Shown: positions 24,606 to 32,280, numbered from the stretch's first letter. The stretch is 64,000 nucleotides of DNA from Actinoplanes sp. L3-i22 (GCF_019704555.1 NZ_AP024745.1:504501-568500), one strand, 5' to 3'. Numbers and translations are program-made. Notes: generated from the letters alone by a model not told the origin.

Positions 24606-25685
24606 GTGATCACTGAGGATGAAATCCTTTTAGATCGGTCCCGCCTCGGCACCGCTGACTTCGGCTTCACCAAGAGCCTGGAGTTCGGCCTCACGGAGAG
24701 CCTGAAGCTCGGCCTCGCCGGCACCCTTACCGCCGCTGACTTCGGCTTCACCAAGAGCCTGGAGTTCGGCCTCACGGAGAGCCTGAAGCTCGGCCTCGCC
24801 GGCACCCTTACCGCCGCTGACTTCGGCTTCACCAAGAGCCTGGAGTTCGGCCTCACGGAGAGCCTGAAGCTCGGCCTCGCCGGCACCCTTACCGCCGCTG
24901 ACTTCGGCTTCACCAAGAGCCTGGAGTTCGGCCTCACGGAGAGCCTGAAGCTCGGCCTCGCCGGCACCCTTACCGCCGCTGACTTCGGCTTCACCAAGAG
25001 CCTGGAGTTCGGCCTCACGGAGAGCCTGAAGCTCGGCCTCGCCGGCACCCTTACCGCCGCTGACTTCGGCTTCACCAAGAGCCTGGAGTTCGGCCTCACG
25101 GAGAGCCTGAAGCTCGGCCTCGCCGGCACCCTTACCGCCGCTGACTTCGGCTTCACCAAGAGCCTGGAGTTCGGCCTCACGGAGAGCCTGAAGCTCGGCC
25201 TCGCCGGCACCCTTACCGCCGCTGACTTCGGCTTCACCAAGAGCCTGGAGTTCGGCCTCACGGAGAGCCTGAAGCTCGGCCTCGCCGGCACCCTTACCGC
25301 CGCTGACTTCGGCTTCACCAAGGACCTGGAGTTCGGCCTCACCGACACCCTCATCGCCGGCGTTTTCCCAACCAGCATCGACCGACTCGTTGCTCAAGTC
25401 GACCTAGTCTTGAGCAACCCATTTGAGGGTGTCCCGCAACAGCTCCAAGATCCCGGCCTCCTCGCGATCTGGCGAGAGACTGCCTCCCAGATTCACGACT
25501 GGGCTGCTCAGCCGCGGGTGAAGGTTCTTGGATCTATAGGCATGTGGGTCGTGCTGTCCGTGTGGTGGATGAACTTAAAGGTCTACCGGCCCGACGTAGC
25601 CGACTTGCTAGAGATCCCATTCAGTTTCCTGGTTGCACTGGTCCAGGCGCTCATTTTTCTGGACGTAACCAGAAAGCGACGCTGA
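24606..25685 (+). CDS. Tandem-repeat protein with two C-terminal membrane segments, unknown family
   Basis: This encodes 359 residues from GTG (MITEDEILLDRS). From about residue 17 it has eight identical 27-residue repeats plus a diverged ninth. Each repeat is three octads of the form FGFTKSLE, FGLTESLK, LGLAGTLT plus three residues, giving an amphipathic pattern. A unique region (about 240-310, FPTSIDRLVAQVDLVLSNP) leads to two hydrophobic segments (VLGSIGMWVVLSVWWM and FLVALVQALIFLDV) and RKRR. The plus frame is real because nearly all third positions are G or C. I recognise no family. It lies tail to tail with the HEPN/DUF262 pair. Confidence 0.75.
   Translation: MITEDEILLDRSRLGTADFGFTKSLEFGLTESLKLGLAGTLTAADFGFTKSLEFGLTESLKLGLAGTLTAADFGFTKSLEFGLTESLKLGLAGTLTAADFGFTKSLEFGLTESLKLGLAGTLTAADFGFTKSLEFGLTESLKLGLAGTLTAADFGFTKSLEFGLTESLKLGLAGTLTAADFGFTKSLEFGLTESLKLGLAGTLTAADFGFTKSLEFGLTESLKLGLAGTLTAADFGFTKDLEFGLTDTLIAGVFPTSIDRLVAQVDLVLSNPFEGVPQQLQDPGLLAIWRETASQIHDWAAQPRVKVLGSIGMWVVLSVWWMNLKVYRPDVADLLEIPFSFLVALVQALIFLDVTRKRR
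24654..25301 (+). repeat. Eight perfect 81-bp tandem repeats (nested 24-bp sub-repeats)
   Basis: GCTGAC recurs every 81 bp from 24654 to 25302. The eight full units read as identical, and the ninth (25302 onward) diverges after its first 20 bases. Each unit contains three related 24-bp segments (starting TTCGGCTTCACC, TTCGGCCTCACG, CTCGGCCTCGCC) plus 9 bp, so the array probably grew in two steps. Lack of synonymous change implies recent expansion or homogenisation. Confidence 0.93.
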
Positions 25686-25781
25686 GACGTCGCCACCTAG
25701 GTCAGAGGACCTCGCCAAGCTCGCGTTGACCGGATGCGCCGGCCGATGCCGGCCGAAGGCCGCCAGCAGGCCGAGCGCAGC

Positions 25782-25801
25782 GCGCCGCGCTCGCGCGGCG
25801 C
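25782..25801. terminator. GC-rich hairpin between convergent cargo genes
   Basis: GCGCCGCG and CGCGGCGC form an 8-bp stem with a CTCG loop, 97 bp after the repeat-protein stop and before the convergent HEPN stop. It may terminate either transcript; the nearby A6 run does not follow the classic arrangement. Confidence 0.4.
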
Positions 25802-25870
25802 CTTGATCCAAAAAAGGCGAATTCGGCAATGACTTGCAAAACTCATGCCGCGAAAAAATCGGCCCATCAA

Positions 25871-26587
25871 TTAAGGTCCGGATGAGACTAAGTACATCTG
25901 CTGATCTAAATAACTTGTCCAGCAATCCACCAAGTGAAGTGCGAATTCCGTAACGTCGTCGACGTACCGCTCGACATCAGCGGAATTCATCCCGGCAGAC
26001 TGAAAAACTTGATGAAAGGGAATATTGCCATGCGCCAGATCGTTACGCACGCCACCCAGCTTTCGCATCGACGCGTCCCAGCGAGCGTAGGGGAAGGCGG
26101 TGCCCGGAAGGCCATACACATCCCAAATTCGCGCGTACAGCTGCGGGTTGGGCGTTTTTCCGTCCATTGGAGGTTGCGCCGACTTTGTGATAATCGGTAG
26201 CTTCAATGACAGGCCGCTAAGATCTAGAGTCGTTGCCTCAGCTCTTCGCGGCCATACTTTTGTGGCATCGCTCAAATCGCGTAGGCTTTCGAATGCCTCA
26301 TGTGCTGCGAGCTGTCGCAAGCACGGTATGAGATCCTTAATTTGATGGTTACCGTTTAGTTCTTTATGTGTTTCTCGAATCAAATATTTGGTAAGCGACT
26401 CCAATTCCGCCACCGTATAAATGACCGCACTGGCGCGGGCCTCCAAAGTCGCAAAATTCCACCGTCTTGGGTCTTGCCTACTCAAAGACAGGGCCGCCAG
26501 CAGATACGTCTTTAAAGAGTCAGTTCGCTTCAATAGACGGTCGGCTTCGCCGAGAATAGAGGAGACTAAGAAATCATGCGCGCCCAC
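25871..26587 (-). CDS. HEPN-domain protein (putative ribonuclease) paired with DUF262 protein
   Basis: This encodes 238 residues from GTG. The HEPN motif R-x4-H is R181-H186 in GVRNDLAHGNIPF, within a mostly helical protein (SAVIYTVAELESLTKYLIRETHKEL; YVDDVTEFALHLVDCW). The overall look is that of the MAE_28990-type HEPN family, whose members are known or predicted RNases in toxin or defence operons. The start lies inside the DUF262 gene (14-bp overlap), so it is made after and probably with it. Codon usage is clearly lower in GC than the backbone, a sign of recent transfer. Confidence 0.78.
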   Translation of the reverse strand: MGAHDFLVSSILGEADRLLKRTDSLKTYLLAALSLSRQDPRRWNFATLEARASAVIYTVAELESLTKYLIRETHKELNGNHQIKDLIPCLRQLAAHEAFESLRDLSDATKVWPRRAEATTLDLSGLSLKLPIITKSAQPPMDGKTPNPQLYARIWDVYGLPGTAFPYARWDASMRKLGGVRNDLAHGNIPFHQVFQSAGMNSADVERYVDDVTEFALHLVDCWTSYLDQQMYLVSSGP

Positions 26588-27632
26588 TGAAGAGCACCTT
26601 CGCTCGATTAATGCGCGCTTCCAGCTTTGTGCGGGTATTGCTACCGCCTGTGCTTGCCGTCACGAGCGCCGCATCGTCTTGCCAGCCCGATGGCGGGATG
26701 GTTACATCAACTCCGTCTGTGAGCAATTCAGCGATACCTACCAAGCATGCCTCTAGCTGAACAAGCGGAGTAACCGCCGTTGCTGTTCGCAGTAGCGGGC
26801 CGCCCCCTGTCGCCTCCAGAAGAGATGATACCGAGCGGCTGTATAGTTCTATGTCAACCTCGACACTTTCCGAACCCTGCACCGACTCCATGTAATCGTT
26901 AAGGAATTTCTTGACACGCCCATCAAATTTATCGCGGGCATTCTTGTAAGCGAAGAATTTGAGTACCTGCTCGGCAGCGGTTCCGTCATTCTGTCTGGCT
27001 TGCTGCAGCTTAAGCAGATCCTGCAGATCCCCACTTGCCAACTCTTCAAGGAGTCGGTTGAATTCTCCCCGATAGATGCAGGCGCGCACCTCTTGTGGTG
27101 AAAGTGCAATCGAGCCGGCATTCAGCCGCTCAAACAAATCGAAGCGAACTTCTTTACTGCTTTTATCCGTCAGGGATATTACCTGCAGTGGCTGTCGACC
27201 GAAGTATCTCTGTAGCGGCACCGGGAGGTCATCGTATCCGACCCCGTTAAGTTGGGTAAGTTTTTGCAGCCTCGTAAGCTTCAGCGCTTTGCTGCGATTT
27301 ACCGCCTTTAGGCCATCGGGACCTTCCGCAATAAAGTACAGAAGTGTTGAAAGTCGCTGAAGGCCATCAACAACCTCCCATTGAAAGCCGGCATTAGTAG
27401 CCACAAAGATAGGAGGGATCGGCAACCCTAGAAAAACGGATTCGATGAAAGTTGAGCTAACTTCATCGTCCCATCGGTACTTGCGTTGATACTCAGGCGT
27501 GATGCTGAGTTCGCCGTCGGCTAGCATTCGCACCAACTCACGGACCGAAAAGTCATGGCTCGCCACGTCAACTTTTTTGCGTTCTTCTCCTAGCTGATCT
27601 TCGAGCGAGCTGAGTTCTGAAGCAACTGTCAT
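26574..27632 (-). CDS. DUF262 (GmrSD N-terminal/ParB-like) domain protein
   Basis: This encodes 352 residues. The DUF262 signatures are YQRKYRW (48-54), FIESVFLGLPIPPIFV (62-77) and VVDGLQRLSTL (87-97, equivalent to DGQQR). The domain relates to ParB/Srx nucleotide-binding folds and forms the N-terminal half of GmrSD-type modification-dependent restriction enzymes. There is no C-terminal DUF1524 HNH (HxxP) motif, so nuclease activity may come from the partner HEPN protein. I chose the ATG at 27632; an upstream in-frame start would add 18 residues without a better site. Low-GC codons mark it as acquired. Confidence 0.82.
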   Translation of the reverse strand: MTVASELSSLEDQLGEERKKVDVASHDFSVRELVRMLADGELSITPEYQRKYRWDDEVSSTFIESVFLGLPIPPIFVATNAGFQWEVVDGLQRLSTLLYFIAEGPDGLKAVNRSKALKLTRLQKLTQLNGVGYDDLPVPLQRYFGRQPLQVISLTDKSSKEVRFDLFERLNAGSIALSPQEVRACIYRGEFNRLLEELASGDLQDLLKLQQARQNDGTAAEQVLKFFAYKNARDKFDGRVKKFLNDYMESVQGSESVEVDIELYSRSVSSLLEATGGGPLLRTATAVTPLVQLEACLVGIAELLTDGVDVTIPPSGWQDDAALVTASTGGSNTRTKLEARINRAKVLFSGRA

Positions 27633-27734
27633 ACTGGTCAGCCTACGCAATTCGCTAGCCCAAGCACAGTCACTCCGCCCTTTCACTTACGCGGCCAAGC
27701 TGGGCTGCAGCGGGTACTGAAGCTTTGCTTGACC

Positions 27735-28559
27735 CTAGACGCGTGCGACCTGCGCAACTACCGTCCAAGCGTGGAGTCGGTCGATTTCGACCTGCGCAAG
27801 GCCCGCGATTTGGTTGATGAGATTTGGTGACCTTTGGACGGTGCTGATCCTGAGAGCAAGGACGGCTACGTCGTAGGCATGTTCTCCGCTCATGCCGCGA
27901 GGATCGATGTACAGCCAATGCTGTGGGCCGTTGGCGATGATGTTGCCACTGGATGCGTCTCCGTGACAGAGGGCGGGAACGTGATCACGAGTTAGGTCGG
28001 TCAGGAGGCCGAGTGCGGCCTTGCGTTCGCTGGCCGGCGCGACGGTCGTGCCGGGACGCAGATCGCCGAGGTTGTCGTCTTTGAGGCGGTCGCGGAGCCA
28101 ATCCAGCACTGAGGGCATTCCATGTCGTGGGGCCGGCCGGTTTCGCATCTTTGCCAGTGGTGCGAAGAGTGCCTGCGGGTTGACGGTTGCCGGGTCGGTT
28201 CGGCTGAGCGGGGTGCCTGGTAGCACGCGGTCGGCGACGGTCCAGGTTCCGTGGCTGGTGGTGACGGCCTCGTGGATCTGTGGGGCGGCGCCCAGGTCAG
28301 CGAGCGCGGTGGCTACGGCTGCCTGGTCGTGGCCGCGGGGGTCTGGGCTGCTGCGGAGTACGAGTGGGCCGTCTGGGGTGTCGACGGCGACGACGAAGCC
28401 GTAGCGGGCTGGCAGGATGCTGCGTGGTGTGGCCTGGTAGCGCTCGCAGAGGGTTTGGAACTCTTCGTGGACCTTGGCTGCCCACACGTCCGCGAGGTCT
28501 GGCCAACGGCGTTGGACGTTCGCCAGCACGTCGGCCGGCAAAGTGAGTTGGTCGGTCAT
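27735..28559 (-). CDS. APH-like phosphotransferase
   Basis: This encodes 274 residues. The kinase core has CHGDASSGNII (H199, D201, N206) as catalytic loop and YIDPRGMSGEHAYDVAVL (D219) as metal-binding segment, the pattern of aminoglycoside/streptomycin-type phosphotransferases. The N-terminal half contains the nucleotide-binding sheet (FVVAVDTPDGPLVLRSS). The gene overlaps the HAD gene by 4 bp and is third in the GntR-HAD-kinase operon, so it more likely phosphorylates a metabolite than confers drug resistance; the substrate is unknown. Confidence 0.85.
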   Translation of the reverse strand: MTDQLTLPADVLANVQRRWPDLADVWAAKVHEEFQTLCERYQATPRSILPARYGFVVAVDTPDGPLVLRSSPDPRGHDQAAVATALADLGAAPQIHEAVTTSHGTWTVADRVLPGTPLSRTDPATVNPQALFAPLAKMRNRPAPRHGMPSVLDWLRDRLKDDNLGDLRPGTTVAPASERKAALGLLTDLTRDHVPALCHGDASSGNIIANGPQHWLYIDPRGMSGEHAYDVAVLALRISTVQRSPNLINQIAGLAQVEIDRLHAWTVVAQVARV

Positions 28560-29263
28560 CGGCTCGGCTTTGCGGGGATGCTGGACAGCACATCAGCAAT
28601 GGCCTGCATGGAGCCGATCACCACGTCTGCTCCCGCGTCGGTGAGTCGCTGGTCCTTGCCGGGCTTGTTGGCGTAGCCGACCGTGGGGATACAGGCGGCT
28701 TGGCCTGCCTCGATGTCGGTGACTGAGTCGCCGATGAAGATGGCGGCGTCGCGGCTTGCCCGTGCAGCGGCGGGGCCTTGCTCCACGAGAAACGGGTCCG
28801 GCTTGAGCAGGCGTGGATCCATGCCGTCGAAGCGGGCGGCGATGCCGGCCACGTAGCGGAGTAGGTCGTGCTGGTGGAGGTAGGCCTCGATCGCGGCGCT
28901 GCTGTTGTTGCTGACGATGGCGACTGAGCGGCCGGCGGCGTGAGCTGCGCGGAGCACATCGGCGGCTCCGGGTGTCGGGGTGGCTGAGGCGATAGCCTTT
29001 ACCTCGGCGTCGCGGCAGGCGTCGGATACCTCGCGGATCAGGCTGTCCTCGGCGACCGCGGCGACCGCTACCAGGATGTCCAGTGGGTCGAACGGCAGGT
29101 CCGCGAACACCGGCGCCAGTTCGGCGCCGCCGCGTTCTTGGGCGAGGATGCGCATCTCCTCGGCGATCGTGCGGGCCGGATAGCCGGCGAAGACGGAGCA
29201 GATCGGCCCGTCGAAGTCGATCAGGAGACAGCCGGCGTTGGCGACCAGGTCGGTGAGGGTCAC
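28556..29263 (-). CDS. HAD-family hydrolase (phosphatase-like)
   Basis: This encodes 235 residues. HAD motif I is LIDFDGPICSVF (the DxD nucleophile), motif II VAIVSNNSS, motif III LKPDPFL with the lysine, and motif IV FIGDSVTDIEAG. A cap domain of about 70 residues lies between motifs I and II, as in phosphoglycolate-phosphatase-like members. It is coupled by 4-bp overlaps to both the GntR regulator upstream and the kinase downstream, so kinase and phosphatase probably act on the same small-molecule pathway. Confidence 0.87.
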   Translation of the reverse strand: MTLTDLVANAGCLLIDFDGPICSVFAGYPARTIAEEMRILAQERGGAELAPVFADLPFDPLDILVAVAAVAEDSLIREVSDACRDAEVKAIASATPTPGAADVLRAAHAAGRSVAIVSNNSSAAIEAYLHQHDLLRYVAGIAARFDGMDPRLLKPDPFLVEQGPAAARASRDAAIFIGDSVTDIEAGQAACIPTVGYANKPGKDQRLTDAGADVVIGSMQAIADVLSSIPAKPSR

Positions 29264-30126
29264 GGCGTGTACTCGTGGGCGATCGTGGTCCAGATGCTGT
29301 CGAACCAGGCCTGTGACTGCTGGACGAACTGATCGCTCGCGTCGCCCTCGTCACCGGTGATCACGTAGTGGAACAGCGGCACGTCTTTGCCCAGCACGTC
29401 GAAGATCGGAACCGGCTGCTTGTCCACGGACACCGTGTTGCGGACGACTGGATAGAACCCGAAAAAGACCTCGTCGCGGTTGAGGATGTAGAGCTTTGAC
29501 AGAACCGTGGTGCCGTAGGCGCGAACCTCGGTCGTGGCGTGGCGAACCAGGCCGAGCGTGGCCAACTCGCTGACGGACTCCTCGATCGCCTCGGTGTGCC
29601 GGCGGGCGATGCGGGCAGCGCGCTCGCGGACCGCGGGGTCGTCGCCGGCTGGTTCGGCGCGGGATGGGACTACTGCTGGTAGACCCAGGTCTGGCAGCAG
29701 GATGCGGATCGCGATTGACTCCGGCGTCAGGCGGCCGGCGCGGATCTTGTCCAGCGGCTCTTGAATGGCGCCGTGCAGCGTCTCGCTGGAGAAGCCGGCG
29801 AAGTCGAGCGTGATGTGTGATTGCTCAAACGCGGCCTCGATGTGCGGCCGCAACCCGACCGGGCGATCGGTCTGCGCGCGTACAAACGCGCCGCTGCCCT
29901 GACGGCTCACGATCAGGCGATCGTCGCGCAGGATGCGGAGCGCGGACTTGACCGTCTCGCGGGCCACGCCGTACCGCTCGGCCAACTCGTTCTGCGACGG
30001 CAGGCGCTCACCTGGGGCAAAGCGACGCGTCAGGATCGCCGCGCGCAGCACGTTAGCGATCTGCTGCGAAGCCGGCCGAGCGTCGTCCGGCTCCAGGTCG
30101 TCGAGGTCGCGAGCTTCCACGTTCAC
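29260..30126 (-). CDS. GntR-family regulator of the HAD-kinase cargo operon
   Basis: This encodes 288 residues. The winged helix is at about 20-90 (FAPGERLPSQNELAERYGVARETVKSALRIL, QGSGAFVRA). The C-terminal domain of about 180 residues (LHGAIQEPLDKIRAGRLTPESIAIRILLPDLGLP, then EVFFGFYPVVRNTVSV) is not UTRA or FCD as I know them and may sense a ligand. The palindrome at 30142-30157 sits 15 bp upstream of the start and is the likely autoregulatory site. It is the first gene of the GntR-HAD-kinase operon. Confidence 0.85.
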   Translation of the reverse strand: MNVEARDLDDLEPDDARPASQQIANVLRAAILTRRFAPGERLPSQNELAERYGVARETVKSALRILRDDRLIVSRQGSGAFVRAQTDRPVGLRPHIEAAFEQSHITLDFAGFSSETLHGAIQEPLDKIRAGRLTPESIAIRILLPDLGLPAVVPSRAEPAGDDPAVRERAARIARRHTEAIEESVSELATLGLVRHATTEVRAYGTTVLSKLYILNRDEVFFGFYPVVRNTVSVDKQPVPIFDVLGKDVPLFHYVITGDEGDASDQFVQQSQAWFDSIWTTIAHEYTP

Positions 30127-30141
30127 ATCGGACAGCTTAAG

Positions 30142-30235
30142 GCCTGGCTAGCCAGGCTAGGGATTTCAGGTCGCCAGGGGTTGCGTACATCTGGCGACAC
30201 CCTTACGTTCAATGTGGCTAGCCAAGCTAGCCAAA
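30142..30235. promoter_or_regulatory. GntR operators (GGCTAGCC) in the AICE central divergent region
   Basis: GCCTGGCTAGCCAGGC (30142-30157) is a 16-bp perfect palindrome. TGGCTAGCCA (30215-30224) is another, followed at once by a half-related AAGCTAGCCAAA. The same core occurs at 31670. The sites lie between the divergent cargo operon and the plus-strand backbone genes. Confidence 0.72.
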
Positions 30236-30299
30236 TTGAGTCCTCATTCGACTTGATCGCCGAGCGTTACCCGGCTGACCTTGTTCTGGCGAGGGCGGT

Positions 30300-30355
30300 C
30301 GGCACCGAGGCGGGCGCGTTTTCATATCCCAACAGGGATGCCCGCCTCGGTGCCG
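30300..30355 (+). promoter_or_regulatory. 16-bp perfect stem with inner hairpin upstream of the AICE backbone genes
   Basis: CGGCACCGAGGCGGGC (30300-30315) pairs exactly with GCCCGCCTCGGTGCCG (30340-30355). Inside the 24-nt loop ATCCC and GGGAT form a second stem next to the right arm. The structure ends 26 bp before the ATG at 30382. It may be an attenuator, or a DNA structure for replication or transfer. Confidence 0.6.
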
Positions 30356-30381
30356 CTCCACGCTGCTGCGGAGGTCCGGTC

Positions 30382-30639
30382 ATGCCCGAACCGCTCAACG
30401 CCGGCGGGCAGACACCGCCGATCAACCCGCCTACCGGTTGCACCAACCCGCTCATCTGGCGGCTGGCCCGGCGCCTCTACGCCGATCATCAGCCCGGCCC
30501 GGACGGCTGGTGCCTCAACTGCCGGCCCGCCATCCTCTACCCCTGCGTCGCTCGCCAGCTCGCTGACCTCGGTCTTGCGACCGCGATGGGACGTACGGCC
30601 GCCGGCCCGCACGTCGCCAACAAAGGTCACCACTGGTGA
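30382..30639 (+). CDS. Small AICE protein with four cysteines
   Basis: This encodes 85 residues. GGAGGTCC precedes the ATG by 6 nt. The sequence has TGCTNPLIWRLARRLYADHQ, then CLNCRPAILYPCVARQLADLG, an arrangement of cysteines that could bind a metal. Such short genes are common next to the GntR regulator in actinomycete integrative elements. The function is unknown. It overlaps the next gene by 4 bp. Confidence 0.72.
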   Translation: MPEPLNAGGQTPPINPPTGCTNPLIWRLARRLYADHQPGPDGWCLNCRPAILYPCVARQLADLGLATAMGRTAAGPHVANKGHHW

Positions 30640-30923
30640 CCGGCGTTCTGTCGATCTCCACCCCGCCGCACCTGCCGGTCCCGGCCGATCAGCTCGTCGG
30701 CCGCGTCCTGGAGATCCCGGACGGTAAATGCCGGTACCGCGATGGCGTCCTGGTCCTGCGCGTGCAACGGGTTCGGCTCGACATCTCCCAGTGGTACGGC
30801 GGCCTGTGGATCTGGGTGGAAGGCGACGAACTCATCGGCGGCTACCGGCTGCGATGGACGCAAGCCCTGGTTCACGTCGCCGTGTGCCACCAGGTCACCC
30901 ATGCCGAAAGCCGCGGGGCGTGA
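30636..30923 (+). CDS. Small conserved AICE protein
   Basis: This encodes 95 residues from a GTG (GTGA overlap with the previous stop). It is predicted to be a small beta-rich domain (GKCRYRDGVLVLRVQRVRLDISQWYGGLWIWVEGDEL). The ending overlaps the following GntR gene. No family recognised; the conserved place in the operon suggests a role in element maintenance. Confidence 0.7.
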   Translation: MTGVLSISTPPHLPVPADQLVGRVLEIPDGKCRYRDGVLVLRVQRVRLDISQWYGGLWIWVEGDELIGGYRLRWTQALVHVAVCHQVTHAESRGA

Positions 30924-31660
30924 CCGGAATGCCGATCGAACCCGTCCCGGCGAAGTACGCGAACATCGCCGACGCGGTACAACAACGGATCGAGCGCGGC
31001 ACCTACCCGCCCGGGTCGATGCTGCCCAGCGAATCCCAGCTCGTCCGAGAATTCGACGCGTCCCGCTCGACGGTCGTCCGGGCACTGGAGTACCTACGCC
31101 AGCTCGGCTACCTGGAAGGCGTGCAGGGCAAGGGCCGGCTCGTCCTCGGCACGCGACCGCGCCGGCGCCCGTCACTGCCCCGCCGGCTATTCGACGCGCT
31201 GCACGCCGCGGAGCTCACGCACGGCACGGTCATCGGGGCAGGTGGCGCACCCGCCTCGTCCCGGATCGCGACGATGCTCGCCATCCCCGTTGGTGAGTCG
31301 GTGGTTGCCCGCCAGCGGGTCATGCAGGGCGACGGGACGGACTGCTCGACGCTCTCCACGGTCTACCTGCCCGCGGTCGCGGCGATCGGCACCGGATTCG
31401 CCGATGCCGGGCCGTTGCGCGAAGGTGCACTAGATCATCTTGAGCGCTGTCGGCGACTCGCGGCGGCTGACGTGATCGAGCGACTTTCTGCCCGGCCGGC
31501 GACCGCCCGGGAATCGACGTTGCTCACCGTCGATCCAGGCGCGGTCGTTCTGACGAACCTGCTGGTAGTTCGCAGTGCGGAGGCGAACCCGCTGCTCATC
31601 GTTGATCTTGCCCGTCCGCTGCCATCTCAAGGCATCGAAGAAATCTTCTCTTTCCACTAA
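30920..31660 (+). CDS. GntR/UTRA regulator of AICE functions (KorSA-like)
   Basis: This encodes 246 residues from GTG at 30920; ATG at 30929 is an alternative. The winged helix (about 14-75: YANIADAVQQRIERGTYPPG, LPSESQLVREFDASRSTVVRALEYL) is followed by a UTRA-like domain. In pSAM2-type elements a GntR protein (KorSA) keeps replication and transfer genes silent. Its likely sites are GGCTAGCC palindromes at 30215 and at 31670, the latter 10 bp after its own stop and upstream of the next operon. Confidence 0.85.
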   Translation: MTGMPIEPVPAKYANIADAVQQRIERGTYPPGSMLPSESQLVREFDASRSTVVRALEYLRQLGYLEGVQGKGRLVLGTRPRRRPSLPRRLFDALHAAELTHGTVIGAGGAPASSRIATMLAIPVGESVVARQRVMQGDGTDCSTLSTVYLPAVAAIGTGFADAGPLREGALDHLERCRRLAAADVIERLSARPATARESTLLTVDPGAVVLTNLLVVRSAEANPLLIVDLARPLPSQGIEEIFSFH

Positions 31661-31669
31661 GGATTTACT

Positions 31670-31722
31670 TGGCTAGCCATGCCGTCCATGTGCTAACTTC
31701 GGTCCAACTTGGTTAGTCAAGT
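31670..31722. promoter_or_regulatory. GntR operators upstream of the AICE replication/transfer operon
   Basis: TGGCTAGCCA (31670-31679) repeats the core seen at 30142 and 30215. ACTTGGTTAGTCAAGT (31707-31722) is a related imperfect palindrome closer to the start at 31751. A possible -10 (TAACTA, about 31722-31727) follows it, so binding would block transcription of 31751-37819. Confidence 0.68.
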
Positions 31723-31750
31723 AACTAGGTTCGACGGAGGGAGTCGTTCG

Positions 31751-32179
31751 GTGATTCCGAACTCGATCAAGGTGCCGGTGCCGTGGGACTACGTCGCTCC
31801 GCACGGCGCGCTCTGCCTCGGCGTGGAGCCGGCCACCGACTTCGACAAGCGCGGCCAAGGCGACGACCAGCTGCGCGACAAGGAGACGGGGGAGCGGATC
31901 TGGCTGGTCCGCCTGCTCGACCTGGACCCCGAGGCCGGAAAGTTCGGCGGGTCCAAGGAGTTCAAGGTCAAGGTCGTCGCGCCGCACCAGCCGGTCCCGC
32001 CCACGTCCGCGGTGCCGGGCTACCCGCCCATCGTGCAGTTCGACGACGTGATGCTCACGCCGTACGTCGACTCGCAGAAGTGCAAGGGCGTCGGAGCCAA
32101 GTGCCGCGCCCGGCTCGGCTGGTCGATCCGCGCCAGCGCGATGAGCGCCCCGCAGACGAGTCGCGCGCAGGCTGCCTGA
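31751..32179 (+). CDS. Conserved AICE protein of unknown function
   Basis: This encodes 142 residues from GTG, preceded by GGAGG 8 nt upstream. It looks like a single beta-rich domain (SIKVPVPWDYVAPHGALCLGVEPATDFDKRGQGDDQ; ERIWLVRLLDLDPEAG; KEFKVKVVAP). Genes of this kind begin the replication/transfer operon of many actinomycete elements. I cannot assign a function. Confidence 0.72.
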   Translation: MIPNSIKVPVPWDYVAPHGALCLGVEPATDFDKRGQGDDQLRDKETGERIWLVRLLDLDPEAGKFGGSKEFKVKVVAPHQPVPPTSAVPGYPPIVQFDDVMLTPYVDSQKCKGVGAKCRARLGWSIRASAMSAPQTSRAQAA

Positions 32180-32280
32180 CCTGCAAGTAGCCGCGTCCGG
32201 GAGCGGGGTCAACAACCGCCAAGAAGTCACCCCCGCCCCGGGCGCTCAACCACTCCACCCACAAAGAGGAGAGGGCTGCG

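Noticed and set aside
24654-25301. CRISPR array
   Set aside because: The 81-bp units are contiguous and identical with no unique spacers, and they are in frame within a gene.
24236-25397. Minus-strand open frames through the 81-bp repeats
   Set aside because: The plus frame has almost all G/C third positions, a leaderless promoter and a unique C-terminal domain. The antisense frames are only reflections of the repeat.
27735-28559. Naming the kinase an aminoglycoside-resistance gene
   Set aside because: The motifs only show an APH-like fold, and the coupling to a HAD phosphatase and GntR argues for a metabolic role.
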